The notes under the pieces were generated by a model, which was given only the letters and a program-made list of their open reading frames with translations, was not told where the DNA came from and ran no database searches. The position numbers and the translations under genes were made by a program. Of a stretch of 64,000 nt of DNA, positions 34,619 through 47,214 are shown one piece after another. Location of the stretch: NCBI GenBank assembly GCA_021234155.1, contig JAJEKV010000017.1, positions 5,933,901-5,997,900 on the forward strand, read 5' to 3'. How positions within the stretch are numbered: the stretch's first letter is position 1; each line of letters opens with the position of its first letter. The DNA is from Isoetes taiwanensis (Eukaryota; Streptophyta; Lycopodiopsida; Isoetales; Isoetaceae).

Positions 34619-35025
34619 GGCCCTTTTTCCACGGTAGTCTTATTTCTAAAAGTCACATATTTTATCAAATAATGTTTGGCCACCTATTGTCTTAGAAAAA
34701 ATTCACTTTTCCACTGAAAATAAGACATGTCTTATTTAGGTTCAGGATAGGTTTGGATTCTTAATGGAGTCTTATTTTATTCCGGGGGATTTCCCCCGCC
34801 ATAAAATAAGACACCTAGTCTTATTTGAAATATAACTAAAAATAAGACGTGTCTTATTTTTTCATGGTTTTCCACTAGTATTTTAGTGGTGTCATATTTT
34901 ATGACTACCATGCAGTGCAAAAGCGAGATTCAATTTGTGCGTCTCATTTTTAGCCCTGGAGTCACAAATGGTGTCATATATGGTATATGGCAGCCGTATT
35001 TTGCGACTACCGTGGAAAAAGGGCC
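34619..35025. mobile_element. Tourist-type (PIF/Harbinger) MITE, 407 bp
   Basis: Perfect 21-bp terminal inverted repeats: left 34619-34639 begins GGCCCTTTTTCCACGGTAG, right 35005-35025 is its exact complement. TTA flanks both sides (34616-34618 and 35026-35028), the target duplication of PIF/Harbinger elements. The inside has no ORF but carries repeated AATAAGAC/GTCTTATT words. These include two 20-bp palindromes, AAATAAGACATGTCTTATTT (34718-34737) and one with CGTG at its centre (34840-34859). TIR perfection suggests recent insertion. An autonomous partner is not in the window. Confidence 0.93.
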
Positions 35026-35039
35026 TTAGTGGGAAAAAA

Positions 35040-35600
35040 AAAATGGTCGTAGCCTCGTGGCACTTTATTGGGCTCCTTTTTGAACGTTGGCACCTTCTTT
35101 AATGATGGTGCTCACTTTAAACGTTTTAAAATACTTACTTGTTAAACAAATACCCAACAACATAGAATTTAGTCCCCACTATAAAACATTTACAAGTACC
35201 AAATAGAGCTTCATTGGAGACCAACCATGAATATGACATCAAAAGAACCTACCCTACCGTATTTAGCTTACAGCTTTTAATCTATTTCATAGATTGTGAA
35301 ATATATCATATAATGGACTTAGAAATATAAATGTGTATATATTACCATGTTTAAAAAAAAGGGATGATAAGATATGCAATATCAAGATGTTGTGCTAGAG
35401 TTTCCCTATAGCCATTCCTCCACATGGAATCAAATTGAATTGAGATGGAAGGAGAACCATAATAATCAACATAAAGATAGTTGATTGGATGCTCTCTAGG
35501 GGGATCACTCGGTGGCCTTGAGGTGGTACCGAGACAATCTTTTGTACTATTCATTTCACAAAAAAAAACCCTATCATAGATCAATTGTATTAACGATCAC
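35040..35600. other. No gene recognised
   Basis: Short frames only; no repeat or motif recognised. Confidence 0.4.
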
Positions 35601-35664
35601 TACGTTAAACAAAAAAACCACTAGGATATGCATGAGACTATCTCATAAACTATGATGAAAGAAA

Positions 35665-35830
35665 AAACCACTATAGCATTGGTAACCACTGTTTGATAAC
35701 CACATCATGAACCACTAATAGTCTTTATAAACCAAGATTACTAAACAAACCACTATAGCATTGAGAATCACCATTGATAACTGTGTCATGAACCACTATT
35801 AGTCTTGGCAAACCACTACGGCATATGGTT
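35665..35830. repeat. Tandem repeat, about 82-bp unit
   Basis: accactatagcattg and catgaaccacta(a/t)tagtctt recur with 81-82 bp spacing (35669/35751 and 35706/35787). Two imperfect units, with a partial third at 35610-35650. Confidence 0.75.
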
Positions 35831-35899
35831 TTCTCCTGTCAAATAAATTCATGAATAAAAGATCACATATACCATGGTTTTCCGACGATTTGGTACTAG

Positions 35900-36860
35900 T
35901 TAAACATGATAGTTCATTTTTGGGGGCCTTGTGAAAGCACTAACCTCGGGGATGACAGAGGTAGCTACTTCCTTGTCGAGGTCCATCGTAACTTTCTCTT
36001 CCTTAACTTCTTGCTTTTCTTCCCTCAGATGATCTTTGTTGTCATAAAGATCTTCTCCTTCTTCATCCGATTCCGAGGAAATAGCGACCATGTTAATGTT
36101 TGGGACGTGAGGTCTCATAGCTACAAAAGCTTCCTCAGGTGGCTGTGATAGGACTTCTTGCAACATAAGGTCTCGTAGCCGCAAGAGGGTGTCAACTGGC
36201 TCAATGGTCTCCTGGCGAAACTGAAGCAACTGTTGTACCTCAGTAGGGAGCTCAAGGGGTGTAAAATTGATGAAATCACCCATGCAATACTCGGCGAGCT
36301 CGTACAATACTGTGCCTTCCTTCTAGACTTAAGGCCAGCAACAACATGGTAAGTCCACATGATATCGTCCAGTAGGAGATATTCTTGCCCTAGATGGTGG
36401 ATAACGGGGAGGGCATCCAAGCCAGTAAGTCATGCCCCTTGATCTCAGTGTAGAGGCATCTGCTCCGCTAACTGTCTCCATCGGTCGAAGTCATCCTCTC
36501 GGACGTACTCGTCATCCTCATCGTCAGAGAGCGCTGGCGCCTTGCCCTTCTCTGCTGGCAAGGTCTCATCTTCCACATACTGATCCATGAGTATAGCCAG
36601 AGCAAAGTTCACTTCAAAGTATTGTTGGCCCTCATGCATCAGGATGGGTGGATTCCTGCCCCATCTGAATTTTCTTGTGAGAATATTAGAAGCATGGGAG
36701 TCGCCTCCCAGCATCTCTCTCACAATGGCCTTCTCTAAATAAAGATGGGGTGTATCCCCTATGGTGATATAGAGGGGTACCATCTCCTGAGTATAGAACT
36801 CAAGGAAAGCTGCATAATCAGGGAGGGCCTGCATGTTAGTGATGAAGTCCATCTTTTGGA
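35900..36860 (-). pseudogene. Acidic, retroelement-like coding remnant
   Basis: Three minus-strand pieces follow one another: 36852-36445 (MDFITNMQALPDYAAFLEFY, ILTRKFRWGRNPPILM, acidic tail SDDEDDEYVREDDFDRWRQL); 36420 to about 36310 (ALPVIHHLGQEYLLLDDIMW); and 36307-35900 (YELAEYCMGDFINFTPLELP, LLRLRDLMLQEVLSQPP, acidic SSESDEEGEDLYDN). The last two join by a one-base frame change near 36308. No domain is recognised. Position, orientation and style suggest a gag-like or plant-specific ORF of a decayed LTR element, but a degraded host gene is possible. Confidence 0.35.
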
Positions 36861-37039
36861 GCAGAAAAGGCTGAAGGAGGCCGAATGGGACCTGAGGATC
36901 CTAATGTTCTCCATCTTGGTACCATTAGAGGAGGCTAGGGGTCTCCATTGCACAGGCGAGTATGGAGGAGGAGCAAAAAGCAAGAGAAGTAAAGAAGAAA
37001 ATGAAAACCTAAACAATATTCAGTATAACTATTTTAAAT

Positions 37040-40000
37040 ATTTTATGCTGACGTCAGCGTCAGTCATTATTAATAATTAAATAAATACTTTATGCTTACA
37101 AAAGAAATTAGGCAGTCAAAAATTCTTATATTGTGATACAAAATTTGTACAACAAAGTGCTTGACACGCAAGCTAATTATGGTCTCCCCGAATTCTCCTG
37201 GTGAGAGCCAAGTCCTTGGTCATAATGTTAACCCTCTTGGGGTGAATAGCACAGAGGTTAGCATCCCCAGAAAGTGCTATCAGGTATTGATTTAGGTTTG
37301 CTAGTATGCGTTTATAGTGATTTATCACAACAACAACATATGATAAGTATAGTTGATTTAGATTTGCTAGTATGACGTTTTTTGCATGATACCAAATGGT
37401 TAACCACTGCAATATTACCAAATAGTTTACTAGTATAATTTTACATGCAGTAGAGGATTTAGGGAATTTTGTGACTACAATGGGAAGTTGTGACTACAAT
37501 GGGAAGGTGAACATGTGGGAGTTGAACCCACAATTTTACCATGTGTTTCACAATACAATTAGATCAGATATAGTCATGTGGTATGTTTCTAAAGAGCCAT
37601 ACACTTAAAAGGAATGAGCAATCTAGAAGCCAAATTTCTTTAGAAGCATAATCATTCCTAAACGGAATGAGCAATTTAAAAGCCAAATTGCTTAGAAGCA
37701 TGGAAAGAAAGGAGCATTATCTAGTGTAATATGCAAGAAAGCCACTTGGCCCTGATAACCTTAGTAATAACCCTGAAAAAAGACAGGTTCGGATCATACA
37801 GAAGATGATGTATAAACTGTTGAAGACAATAAAAATATCTTCTAGAGTCAAAGGTCTGCTCTAACAAATGGAAATAGATAAATAGTAAGGAATAGCCATG
37901 CAATCATGCCAAAGAACATCAACTAGGATCTAACCTTGAAAATCTAATGCAACAAACCAAGAGCTAAATCAAAGAAATAAGAAAGCACTGCAAGAACCAA
38001 ACATAGATTTTGTTGAGCTTCTCATGATTGAAGGGCCTAAGATCCAGCTTGATAGCTTCTAAGCATCCATTAAAGAATGCCACAAAACAGTTTTTCACAA
38101 ACAAGAGTTTCTCTTTGAGATCTGTAATAGGCTGCAATACCATAAGGTTTAATACACAGAATCAATAAAACTTAGAAAAAAATTGTATACAAGAAAACTC
38201 TGAGCAAGGCCAACCATTATCCTTTCATAGATCTAAAAGTTCTGTAAGGCAAAAAGGCACATAATCCGAAAATATTGAGAATGGATCTGTGCAACAACCC
38301 TGCAAGAATGCTGGAAGTAAGCAAGTGCAAAGGAACAAAAAAAATAATGTAAAAGACCAGATATATATCGTCCCAGAAATGGTTGGATCACATAGCAGCT
38401 CTGCACATCGAATAAAAGTTTCTACTTCGAAGGTAGTGCTTCTTGCATCCTTTTGCAGCTTCAGAAATAATTCAATTTCATGAGCTACTTACTGGGCAAT
38501 CATCTGTGGGCTTCATAGTTCAGCTAGCAAGAGCTGAAAGACGCTGGTCGGATGCCTGTATTCTGTGAAGAGCCTCAGATAAACGGACATGCCTATGCTT
38601 ATTCTCAAAGAAGCATGTTTCCTACCCTATGTTATGGATCGGCATCCTTTAGGGCATATGGCCGCTGCTAAGTGGAGCATGGCCGCATCCGGTGAAACCA
38701 AATAGGAGCTCTTAGTTGCACCGTCGCTCCGCGTTAAATGGAGGGAAATAGGGTTTGGGGCGTTATCAAGTAAGGAATTCATATTCTTAATATCACGAAT
38801 TACTCAAAAGAAAAAATATAAAAAGCCCTTATATTTATGGGGTATTTTCCAACAATGCTCCTGCAGTTTTTGAAATTGTCAAATTGCCCTTACTTTTTCT
38901 CTTGCGCAGCTAAAGAATCGATCTTGCTTTCGAAGTATGGTATTTATATCTATAAGTTACGACAAATGCTACTCTCTGCAATATAACCTGCATTGAGCGC
39001 ATTTCAACATTCATTGAGAGCGAGAGCAGCCTATTCCACGATCTGATAAAGAAGCAGTATAAACATATCAGTTACTCCGATCTCAATCAGACAATGAGCA
39101 ATATGGCTCCGAAAAGTGGAGCTTCATCCATTATTAGATTTTAGAAAGATGGATAAAAATCTCAGAGGGGCGGTCATAAAATAAATCAATCGTTGTACCC
39201 CAATGTATCAATCAGTAGATTTGTGAAAAATAAAACTGAATTTGGCGAATGAATTGGTTAGTTTTTTAGCCCAGATCCCACTATTTTTCATTTGAAACAT
39301 CACCCGGGTAGAGATGTTTGACTGATAAGGTTCAAATGAACTATGAGAATTTGGAACTGGAGAAATAAAGCGCAACAACTTCTTCAACAGCTCGAGTTAT
39401 GATTCTTAATGGGGTTGTACTTTTTTAATATGGTGCTACCGCATGGCACTTCCCTACACTAAAAATTTGGCTAGCCAATTTCTCATTACATGTTTTCCCA
39501 GTTACGACACTAGTTTCTCTCTCCTCTCTCTTCTTTGTGCCAACTATGGGCCAATCCCACAAGGGCACAATAACCTGCAGCACACCTCCCAGACATTACT
39601 TGGATGGCACACAATCCAAACTTGCAAGCACACAAGTACATTATTATTCTGGGAAGGGACTCGCAAGATGCTTGTCATTCATCACAGTCGCAATATACAA
39701 TGTGTGGGAAAATCTGAATGGGGAGCTGACCATAGAAACAATGTCTAGCTAGCCCACTTGGAAGTAGCCAAAGCATTTATTGACATTCATTTGTTTCTGC
39801 TAACTAAGTTAGAAAATGTAAATATCACAGTAAAGCATACTTCAACAAGTGCTCCCATGCTCATGGATAAGCACCTCAGTAAAGCATCTCAATCTAAAAA
39901 TAGATTTTTTTTCAAACTTTGCAAAAATCCAAAGTAGAATGTCCTAGAATATTTTAGAATGTTCGACGCTCTAGAACGCATTCTTTGCGAACCTCTTGTT

Positions 40001-41150
40001 TAATTCCTACAGTTGCTATAGATGGCTATACTCAGTTATACTACATGCTCATTGCCTACAAAATATATATTATATTAATTAATAAATAAATGTATTTTAT
40101 TTGTCAAAATGCAACAATGCCCTACAAATAGGACCCAATCTAGTGGACCATACGTTCACTCAAGTTGTTTACGACATTGAACTTGTATTGTATAGCTTCT
40201 ACTCAAACTGATCTATGGCTAGAGAGAAAGATGTGAATGAAAGAAAAGATAGTGCATCCTTCAACAAACATTTTCTAAAACATTACTCAATGGCCTGATC
40301 ACCCAAATTTATATGCCACGTAGACCTCTAGTCGATTAGAGCACTTGTAATCAGTCAAATTTGAAGTTATACCATGGCCGCTAAGTCCCAAGGTATGCTG
40401 GTCAAAATTTCAATAATCCTTTGTAGTTTAATGTTCGAGAATTACTATCTAGTCAATCGTACCAACCTTAAGAGTGTTAAACGAGATGGCAAAGTCTAAC
40501 AAAAATTTCATTGCTTCAATCTTTTGACGAAGAAATGACTATGGGTCTATTCTCATCCATCAACAAAACTATAGATATATCTACATGCTACAATCCATGC
40601 TTATCACCATTCATTGACACCCAATACCACATACTACAGAGAGATGGCGAACTAAAGTTCCTGGCTATTAAGATCTTCTAATGCTTTTGAAGATTGCAAC
40701 ACCTGAAGAATTCGGTATAGTAGTTGGACTAGTTAATATGGAAAATTATGCTCAAGATCAATAGTGACTTAAGGATTGGAACAAGTATATAATAAAAGCA
40801 ACAAAATAAACCAGATCAAAATGGACTATAGAATAAGTAACTAGCAAAAGCATAGCATATTTGCAAAATCAAATGCGATCTTTGAACTAACTTCAACGCA
40901 TTAGAACTATGTTGCAAAAACCATATGGGTTATTGACAATTAGCATTAGAAATCATCCTATATTATAGTATTAAAAACGCACGCTAGAAAAACACCTCCC
41001 AACTAGTGATAATTTCAAGAAACTAGTATAAGAAATAGAATTAGTATCAAAAATATGATGCAAACTAGTAATGATTTACAAAACCATGGAGAATATATGG
41101 TTTTTGATGAGATTACAATTTATCAGTATGGAAAATCACACTTATACTAG
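37040..41150. other. Long stretch without recognised gene
   Basis: About 4.1 kb with small unconvincing frames. At 37513-37532 tgtgggagttgaacccacaa is the complement of a T-arm-like stem with box B (GGGTTCAACTCCC), a possible SINE or tRNA relic. Around 37583-37700 the phrase ggaatgagcaat(c/t)(t/a)agaagccaaattt is repeated about 70 bp apart. Confidence 0.4.
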
Positions 41151-41159
41151 TTTTCATGG

Positions 41160-42290
41160 TGATTATTTATGCGTGTCCTTTTTTGGGAGCCTTCTGCGCC
41201 TCCGTTTCACAACAGGGGTCTCAGTCTGGTCAGGAGCCCGCTGAGTATTCTGCTCGAGGTTTTGTTGGGGCTGCTGCTGATCCTGATTCTGCTTGGCAAG
41301 CTCCTCTGCTTGTCATTGCTGCTCAACCCGTTCTGTCTTCTGCTGCGCAGCATAGGCAACTGCCATGTGTTCTTTCACCTCTGCGAGACGGCGAGCAGTG
41401 ACCCTTCTTGTAAGGAACCTTAGGACAAAACAAGATATACGTTTATACATGTATTTGTACAGTATTTTTGTACGTGTCTTTTGGTTCATGTCTTTTCACA
41501 TGGACAAAGGGCCACAATTTTGTACATTTTGTTAGTTTAGGTACTTGTGCTCTCTTCATGGATGCGTCTCTTGTTCCTTGTTCATTACACTTCTCAACAG
41601 CTCAGCGTGATATCTGTCCAGCCTAGCCTGGATATCCAGCTGAATGGATATCAGGTACTCCAACGTGAGGTATGATGGGACTTCACCTCAAACAAAACTT
41701 TGGGTTGCCTCATCATAGTGGTAGGGGGGAAGGTCAAAGGGGCTCGTGTCTATAATGGCTTGCCCATCTCCCAAGTAGACATACTCTCTACCCCGGGCCT
41801 TCGAGCCTCTCCTCTCCATCTTTCATGTGTCTCTCCTCGGGCAAGATCCCGAATCCTTTGGGCCTCTACTCTGATGGCCTCATCCTCGGGAACCTCCACA
41901 CACGAGGGAGGGTAAAACTTGATCAGCATCAGGACTTGGTCAGGCTACTCGACCAATGTGTAGGGTTGTCGTAGGAGATTGAGGTCTAGCAAGAAGTGCT
42001 TGGACAAATGGAAAATAGGGTAAGGAACTCTATATCCAGCGACAAACTGTTGAACGAGCTCAACCAAGAGAAGCTCGACCTTATCGGAGTCACTAGCAAG
42101 CTGCTCTCCGAGCTCAGCGAACATCTAAGAGACACTGAGGCTACAGTAACTAACGTAACCTCGGGTGCAAGCCATGTTCATGGATGTAGGAGAAGGTTCG
42201 AAAGGAGGCGCGGTAGGGTGGCGGTGGCAGCAGCCAAGCACAGCGTTAAGGGGAAGCAAGATCTTCTCCGGTGGCTATGATGGACAGGCG
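41160..42290 (-). pseudogene. First internal ORF remnant of LTR element (Gln-rich tail)
   Basis: Directly internal to the LTR/PBS at 42811-42976 in the same minus orientation. Segments: GEQLASDSDKVELLLVELVQ and FHLSKHFLLDLNLLRQPYTL, a TAG stop (about 41944), VPEDEAIRVEAQRIRDLA, then after a frame change YVYLGDGQAIIDTSPFDLPP, then LAEVKEHMAVAYAAQQKTE, a TGA stop (about 41327), and a Gln-rich stretch ending VVKRRRRRLPKKDTHK and stop (41160). Both stops are one C-to-T step from CAG and CGA. By position it could be a gag-like protein; the basic tail suits nucleic-acid binding. No Pfam family recognised. Confidence 0.45.
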
Positions 42291-42539
42291 AGGCGAAGGG
42301 CACTAGGCAGTGGGATGGGATAAAAATAATATCCGCCACTTTTTTTAAAAGTTCAATTTTTTTTCAAAACCTTTTTGTTTTTAATTACACAGCAAAAATA
42401 CGCGTTTTTATACGAGTGCGTGTCGGTTGAAATACGACTTTCTTTTTCGATTCTGAGATGCCAATATGCTCGACGCGCACTTTGTGCTCCCGAGCCCATC
42501 TGATTCCGTTCTAATGTCGGGTGCTAGTGCCTCTAGGGT

Positions 42540-42976
42540 AATTGGAGGTCCCCGACACGTTGGTGCAAAAATTGCCTCTATCCGAAAGTTATGGCCCTAA
42601 ACGAGGGGCCTCTTTTCTCCACAACTTAACAAACTTACCATATTAACTTACACCCGCATACCCTACTAGTTTAGTCCTATCATAACTAGGCTAGCACACA
42701 TCCTAGCTATAGAATTTGGGGTAGTTTAAGCTAAGACAAAGTTTTCTACACCCACCCAACCTAATGAGTTACACTATGGCCAGTGCAATGATTTGGTATA
42801 CCAAAATCATGCTCTGATACCACTATGGCACTCCCGGAATCCATACGATGCTCCCATCGTATAAATACGGGAATTCCCCTCCTGTGGCAACTACATCACC
42901 ATGAAGGCCCCTCCATCTAACTCGGACCACTGGGGATGGCCAAGTGTCCAGGCGAGGAACACGGAGGTGTCATTCA
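42540..42976 (-). mobile_element. LTR-retrotransposon leader, PBS and LTR start
   Basis: Second copy of the family at 1-539. Positions 42811-42822 read gctctgatacca, a perfect complement of the initiator-Met primer site TGGTATCAGAGC. The LTR edge TGGCAC begins at 42826. The LTR extends right beyond 42976, perhaps to about 43400, where its CA end is not certain. The leader to the left leads into the coding remnant at 42290-41160. The opposite LTR was not found. Confidence 0.75.
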
Positions 42977-43790
42977 TCCACTGACTATCTAGGGACTAAC
43001 CGGTCTCTCGGCTAGAGCCATTGCCATGAAAGGCTTCCATTCTTCAAGTCTGGTCACAGCAACTGGTAGCTCCTCCTTCCTCCAACTCTTCCCAAATCGA
43101 TTTGGGGCAGAATTGGGGGTGGGCCCCAATTTTCCCTCCAAACTTGGCAAGTTCCCCCTAGCCAATCGATTTGGGCTAGGTGGCACTGCCTAGTTGGCTA
43201 ACTTTTACTAATTAATAACCTAATTAGCCTAATTAGGTTATTTACTTACTTATATTTTAGCATAGCTAATAAAAACCTTTTTAGGTTAGTTCGAATTAGC
43301 CCCTATCGACCCATAAGGGTCTACTTTTGCCCTGGTGTATGTATACATATACCATATAAATACATGAACGTCACATCAGCCATACTGACCAGCGTTCTGA
43401 AAATAGCCGATGTGACGATCTATGGCTGCTCTCTGAAGAGGCAAAAAACTTGTTTCCTGCAGTAGAATCTGATATGGGACCGTGGATTTTACTACCAGTG
43501 CCCGTAAGAAGGCTTTCAAGTCATTCTAGGTGGCAAGAGAGACTATTAGGCCCCAGACTTTGGTTCTGTATAGAAGAACGGGCTTCAAAAAGACCATAAA
43601 TAAGTGCAACGGATGGGTGGAGTCATACAGCTTCACTTTGTGATTGTTATTCTGTATTGCATACATTGATTTCCATGGTTGTCACTCGTAACTAGATGGA
43701 AGTATCCTAGTACATGGTAGAAGGAAACTCCACTGCTAAATATCTATAGGTGGGTGTCACCTTTGCATTTTCCCTCAGTAAGTGATATGA
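42977..43790. other. Probable remainder of LTR and unassigned DNA
   Basis: No gene. A TATAAATA word at 43365-43372 lies on the plus strand, the wrong strand for the minus-oriented element. CAATCGATTTGG words at 43094-43106 and 43161-43173 form a short direct repeat. Confidence 0.3.
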
Positions 43791-43796
43791 GGATGT

Positions 43797-43800
<4 letters not shown>

Positions 43801-43837
<37 letters not shown>

Positions 43838-43935
43838 TTCCATATTGGCAGCATCCATGAGGACATATAATGGACCTCCAGAGACTTGAACACACAATCT
43901 CTTAATTTCTAATCCATTGGACTAGCCATAGGTCA
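43801..43935 (-). mobile_element. Compact tRNA-derived SINE with (CT)17 tail
   Basis: Cleanest SINE in the window. On the minus strand from about 43935: CCTATGGCTAGTCCAATGG (box A-like, 43932-43914), a 15-nt spacer, GTGTTCAAGTCTC (box B, about 43893-43881), a short body, then GAATGACT joined to a 34-bp CT run (43801-43834). Total length about 135 bp including tail. It shows the head-body-microsatellite order that the other copies show in part. Confidence 0.7.
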
Positions 43936-44363
43936 TAGAAAATGATTATGATATTTTGTAGTTCAAACTTCACTATAAAAAATGCATTTCGGTTATTAAC
44001 TTAACTTTTCTCAATTATCAAGTTTTTACTTTACTTGCAAGCTCTATCATTGGTATTGGCTTGTCGAGAATCCTTAGACACATGTTGCTCGACAAGCTCA
44101 TTGGGAATGAGAGGTCGTTCTAACTAATGTGTCACAAACGTCCCAATTTTTTTGTGAAACACTTGTACCAATGTGCACTTTCTCAACAAATCAGTTGAGA
44201 AAGTGAGACTTTCAGCCTCATTTCAACACATGAACCAGCTAGAAAACAAAGCACCTAGGGATATGTAAAAATGCGATTAGTCGCCTTCTGTAATGAAATA
44301 GCATGGTCGAAACAAAAGAAAACAAGGTCTTTGCAAGACCGGAGGGTTGCCCTCCATGGTAGG

Positions 44364-44387
44364 AAAAAAAAAAAAAAAAAAAAAAAC
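44364..44387. repeat. Poly(A) run on plus strand
   Basis: About 22 A. Could be a retroposon tail but no body was recognised. Confidence 0.9.
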
Positions 44388-44851
44388 CTAGTAAAAAGCA
44401 CACCAGAAGACTTTGGCAAGGTGACAACCAAATTACTTGTTACTTGTTTTTTTTTGCAATGCAAACAATTAGATTACTTGTTATTTTTTTATTGTTGTTA
44501 GAATGGGTTATTTTTAAGTGGTATTTTTTAGCCTTTAAGAATTTGTCTATATCTCAATGCTTGATCATGGTTTGACACCTAAAGGTCGGTCTTACACCAT
44601 ACAAATTGATATGGTGACATCAAATATGCATGTTCCAAAATGTTGACAGAGTGAATAAGATAGAATCCTGTAATCATCTAGATACACATTTGATTGGGCT
44701 TCAACATACAAGCAAGTAATTCCTATCTAGACATTTGTGAAGGAAAGCCAGCGTAAAGAATATTAGACATTTTCCTTACATTTGACTATTAGTAATTTTG
44801 GAATGATGTTTGCTCTCAAAATCCTCAAACTAGATCCTTTTATTCTTCTCT

Positions 44852-44956
44852 TGACGTACAGGCAACCAATAAATGCAACCAGAGTTTCTGCACCTAGCCC
44901 TTCTGACGTACAGGCAACCAATAAATGCAACCAGAGTTTCTGCACCTAGCCCTTCT
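44852..44956. repeat. Perfect 52-bp tandem duplication
   Basis: The unit starting tgacgtacaggcaaccaat at 44852 is repeated without change from 44904. A recent local slippage or repair event. Confidence 0.95.
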
Positions 44957-45875
44957 GTCTCATGGATACCTCCAAATCTCGGCAACATTTACGAAACGGC
45001 TCTGAAGCTGGATTTTAGAGTCAGTTTCACAGCTTGCCCCTCTTTCGTCTCACTGGAACTCGATTCAAAGAGGAAGTCGCTATATTGTATTTTCCTGGAC
45101 CGTCAATGTGAAAATTGAAGATAACGCAAAATTTTGAAGTAGCAGCACGGTGATAGGCTAGAATTGCAGGAAACTTTAGCACCCCAATCTACATTTTGTA
45201 GATAGCTGGACTGACTCAAATAAACAAGTCTTTGTAGTCTGTCAAATACTTAGTTCCTGAATCTACAAATGCATTTGGTATCAGTATGCATCATTGTGAT
45301 GTTAAAACACATCATATGGCTACATTCTTGGTTACAAAAGCACTATGCATAATTGGCCAGGACTTTTGCTGGGCTAAAATCTAAGAGCCTCAATCTTTCA
45401 AGCATCTGCACTGTAGATAGAGCAACAAGTCGGTTTTTAGTCCATTCAACTCTATGATGACTACCTGACTTTGCAACTTTTTTTTATATCATCTTGCCTT
45501 GAATCTGGAAAGTCCAAATGAAGAACATGCTGTTAATGAAGGCCAACAAGTAAAATTATGTGGAGGTTGATAATAGCAAATTATGCTATGGCATTGTGTT
45601 GCTCAGTGTTGCATTTCTGTTGCATTATGTTACATGCAAGTTCTAACATTATGTAAGACACTAGAAAAAGTGCCCAACGTTGCTGGGCTTTCTGTCAGGC
45701 ATAATTTCTAGGCAAATGTGATGTTGTGCGAATGAACGTTTAATGATTGATTAGAATGTGATATCAATCATATCTATAGGTTATGCAATAACCCCTTGTT
45801 ACTCTTTAGAAAGCAAAGGCCAATGTTATAGTTCACAATGGTTCAATGATGTATTTGAATAAGAGTTGCCGGGCG

Positions 45876-45903
45876 GGGGGGGGGGGGGCGGGGGGCGTGC
45901 AAC

Positions 45904-45953
<50 letters not shown>
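45876..45953. repeat. G-rich run followed by about 48-nt poly(A)
   Basis: A run of about 12 G, a second short G run, then gcgtgcaacc and a poly(A) of roughly 48 bases. This could be a retroposed tail or an assembly artefact. Confidence 0.9.
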
Positions 45954-45955
<2 letters not shown>

Positions 45956-45959
45956 CACT

Positions 45960-47210
45960 TGCAAGGGGATTGCGTGATCCTTGCGATTTAAATTAATAGA
46001 TTCGATTTTATAGGAATCTGACAATTAAGTGCAATGACTAAAACAAACGCGTCAAATAGCAAAGACTTGTATATATAGGTGCCATTTATAATGCAAAAGA
46101 TCAAGAAGAATTTCACGTGACTTTATGGGAACACTCAACATCTCCATGTCACCTCAACTTTTCACAACAAACATTCACATGTAAACTCCAGAAGCTACCA
46201 TAGAAAACATTTGAACGCGTGCCGGGATATACCACGTAAAAACATTTGAACGCATTTTCGTGATATTGTGCATCGTATCACAAGAATCAAAATGTTCAAT
46301 AATCGCCTCTTGTATCTTTAATAAAACACACACTTGGTACTTTTAAAATGCTACAAAGGAGAATTTATTTGTCATCTTAGCAACAGTCTATTCTGATTGC
46401 AGCTTCTTGTCAATTGCAAACAATTAAACAACATCCCCCAAGCATTAGGGCAATAATTATGGTAGTAGAATTGGAACAGATCAAGAGGGGGTCGTAAATA
46501 AAGAACAATAATAATGCAAGGAGAGAAGTAATAAAGGAGATCAAGAATGAATTTTTACCACAAAAACGACCTCACATTATCAGAGTGCGTAGTTCATGTG
46601 TAGAACAGCTGAATAAATCTTGCTTATCTTCTATTATAGAATATGTACAGATAATTTTAGTACAGAGGAGATATTATGTGTAACAATAAGCTGCATGAAC
46701 AACAACATAGTTGGTCTACAAATCTGAACAGAACCATTATTCATATCAAAAGTGGGTTGTTTATAGAACGTTCAGAGAGTATTTTGCAGCGTCTCTAAGC
46801 TTATATCTTCCTGGTTAGATACGCATTTCTTGTTGGCAGATGGCACTTGAGCAAGGCATCTACAATGAAAATTGCCATACTCCACAGGCCGTTTATTAAC
46901 ATGGTCTAATCTGAGGTGGTGAATCATTAGCTGTTCTCCAAAGGATAGCTGCACAAGCATCAGGGCTGCATGTAAAGAAAACTGCCAATGTTCAGTGGCA
47001 GAAAATATATATACATAGCATAGCTAGCTGTGTATACCAAAGGCTAAGCAATAATACCAGTAATACTAATTAAAACTACTCTAAGAAAAATATATAGAGG
47101 AAGATGAAGAACAATCTTTAGGAATACATCATAAATGTAACGCATAGATCACTTCCATAAATGCATGTCGGGCAGTAAGATATTAGCAATTATTGGTATA
47201 AAAGAGAGTT
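45960..47210. other. No gene recognised
   Basis: aaaacatttgaacgc appears twice (46206 and 46242), otherwise no repeat. A minus frame at 46960-46772 has mixed composition but no family resemblance; it could be another captured fragment. Confidence 0.35.
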
Positions 47211-47214
47211 CTCA

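Noticed and set aside
43365-43372. TATAAATA as LTR promoter
   Set aside because: On the plus strand, while the element inferred from the primer site is on the minus strand.
44180-44206. Hairpin with arms CTTTCTCAAC / GTTGAGAAAG
   Set aside because: Single copy, followed by no T or U run and next to no gene; kept only as a note.
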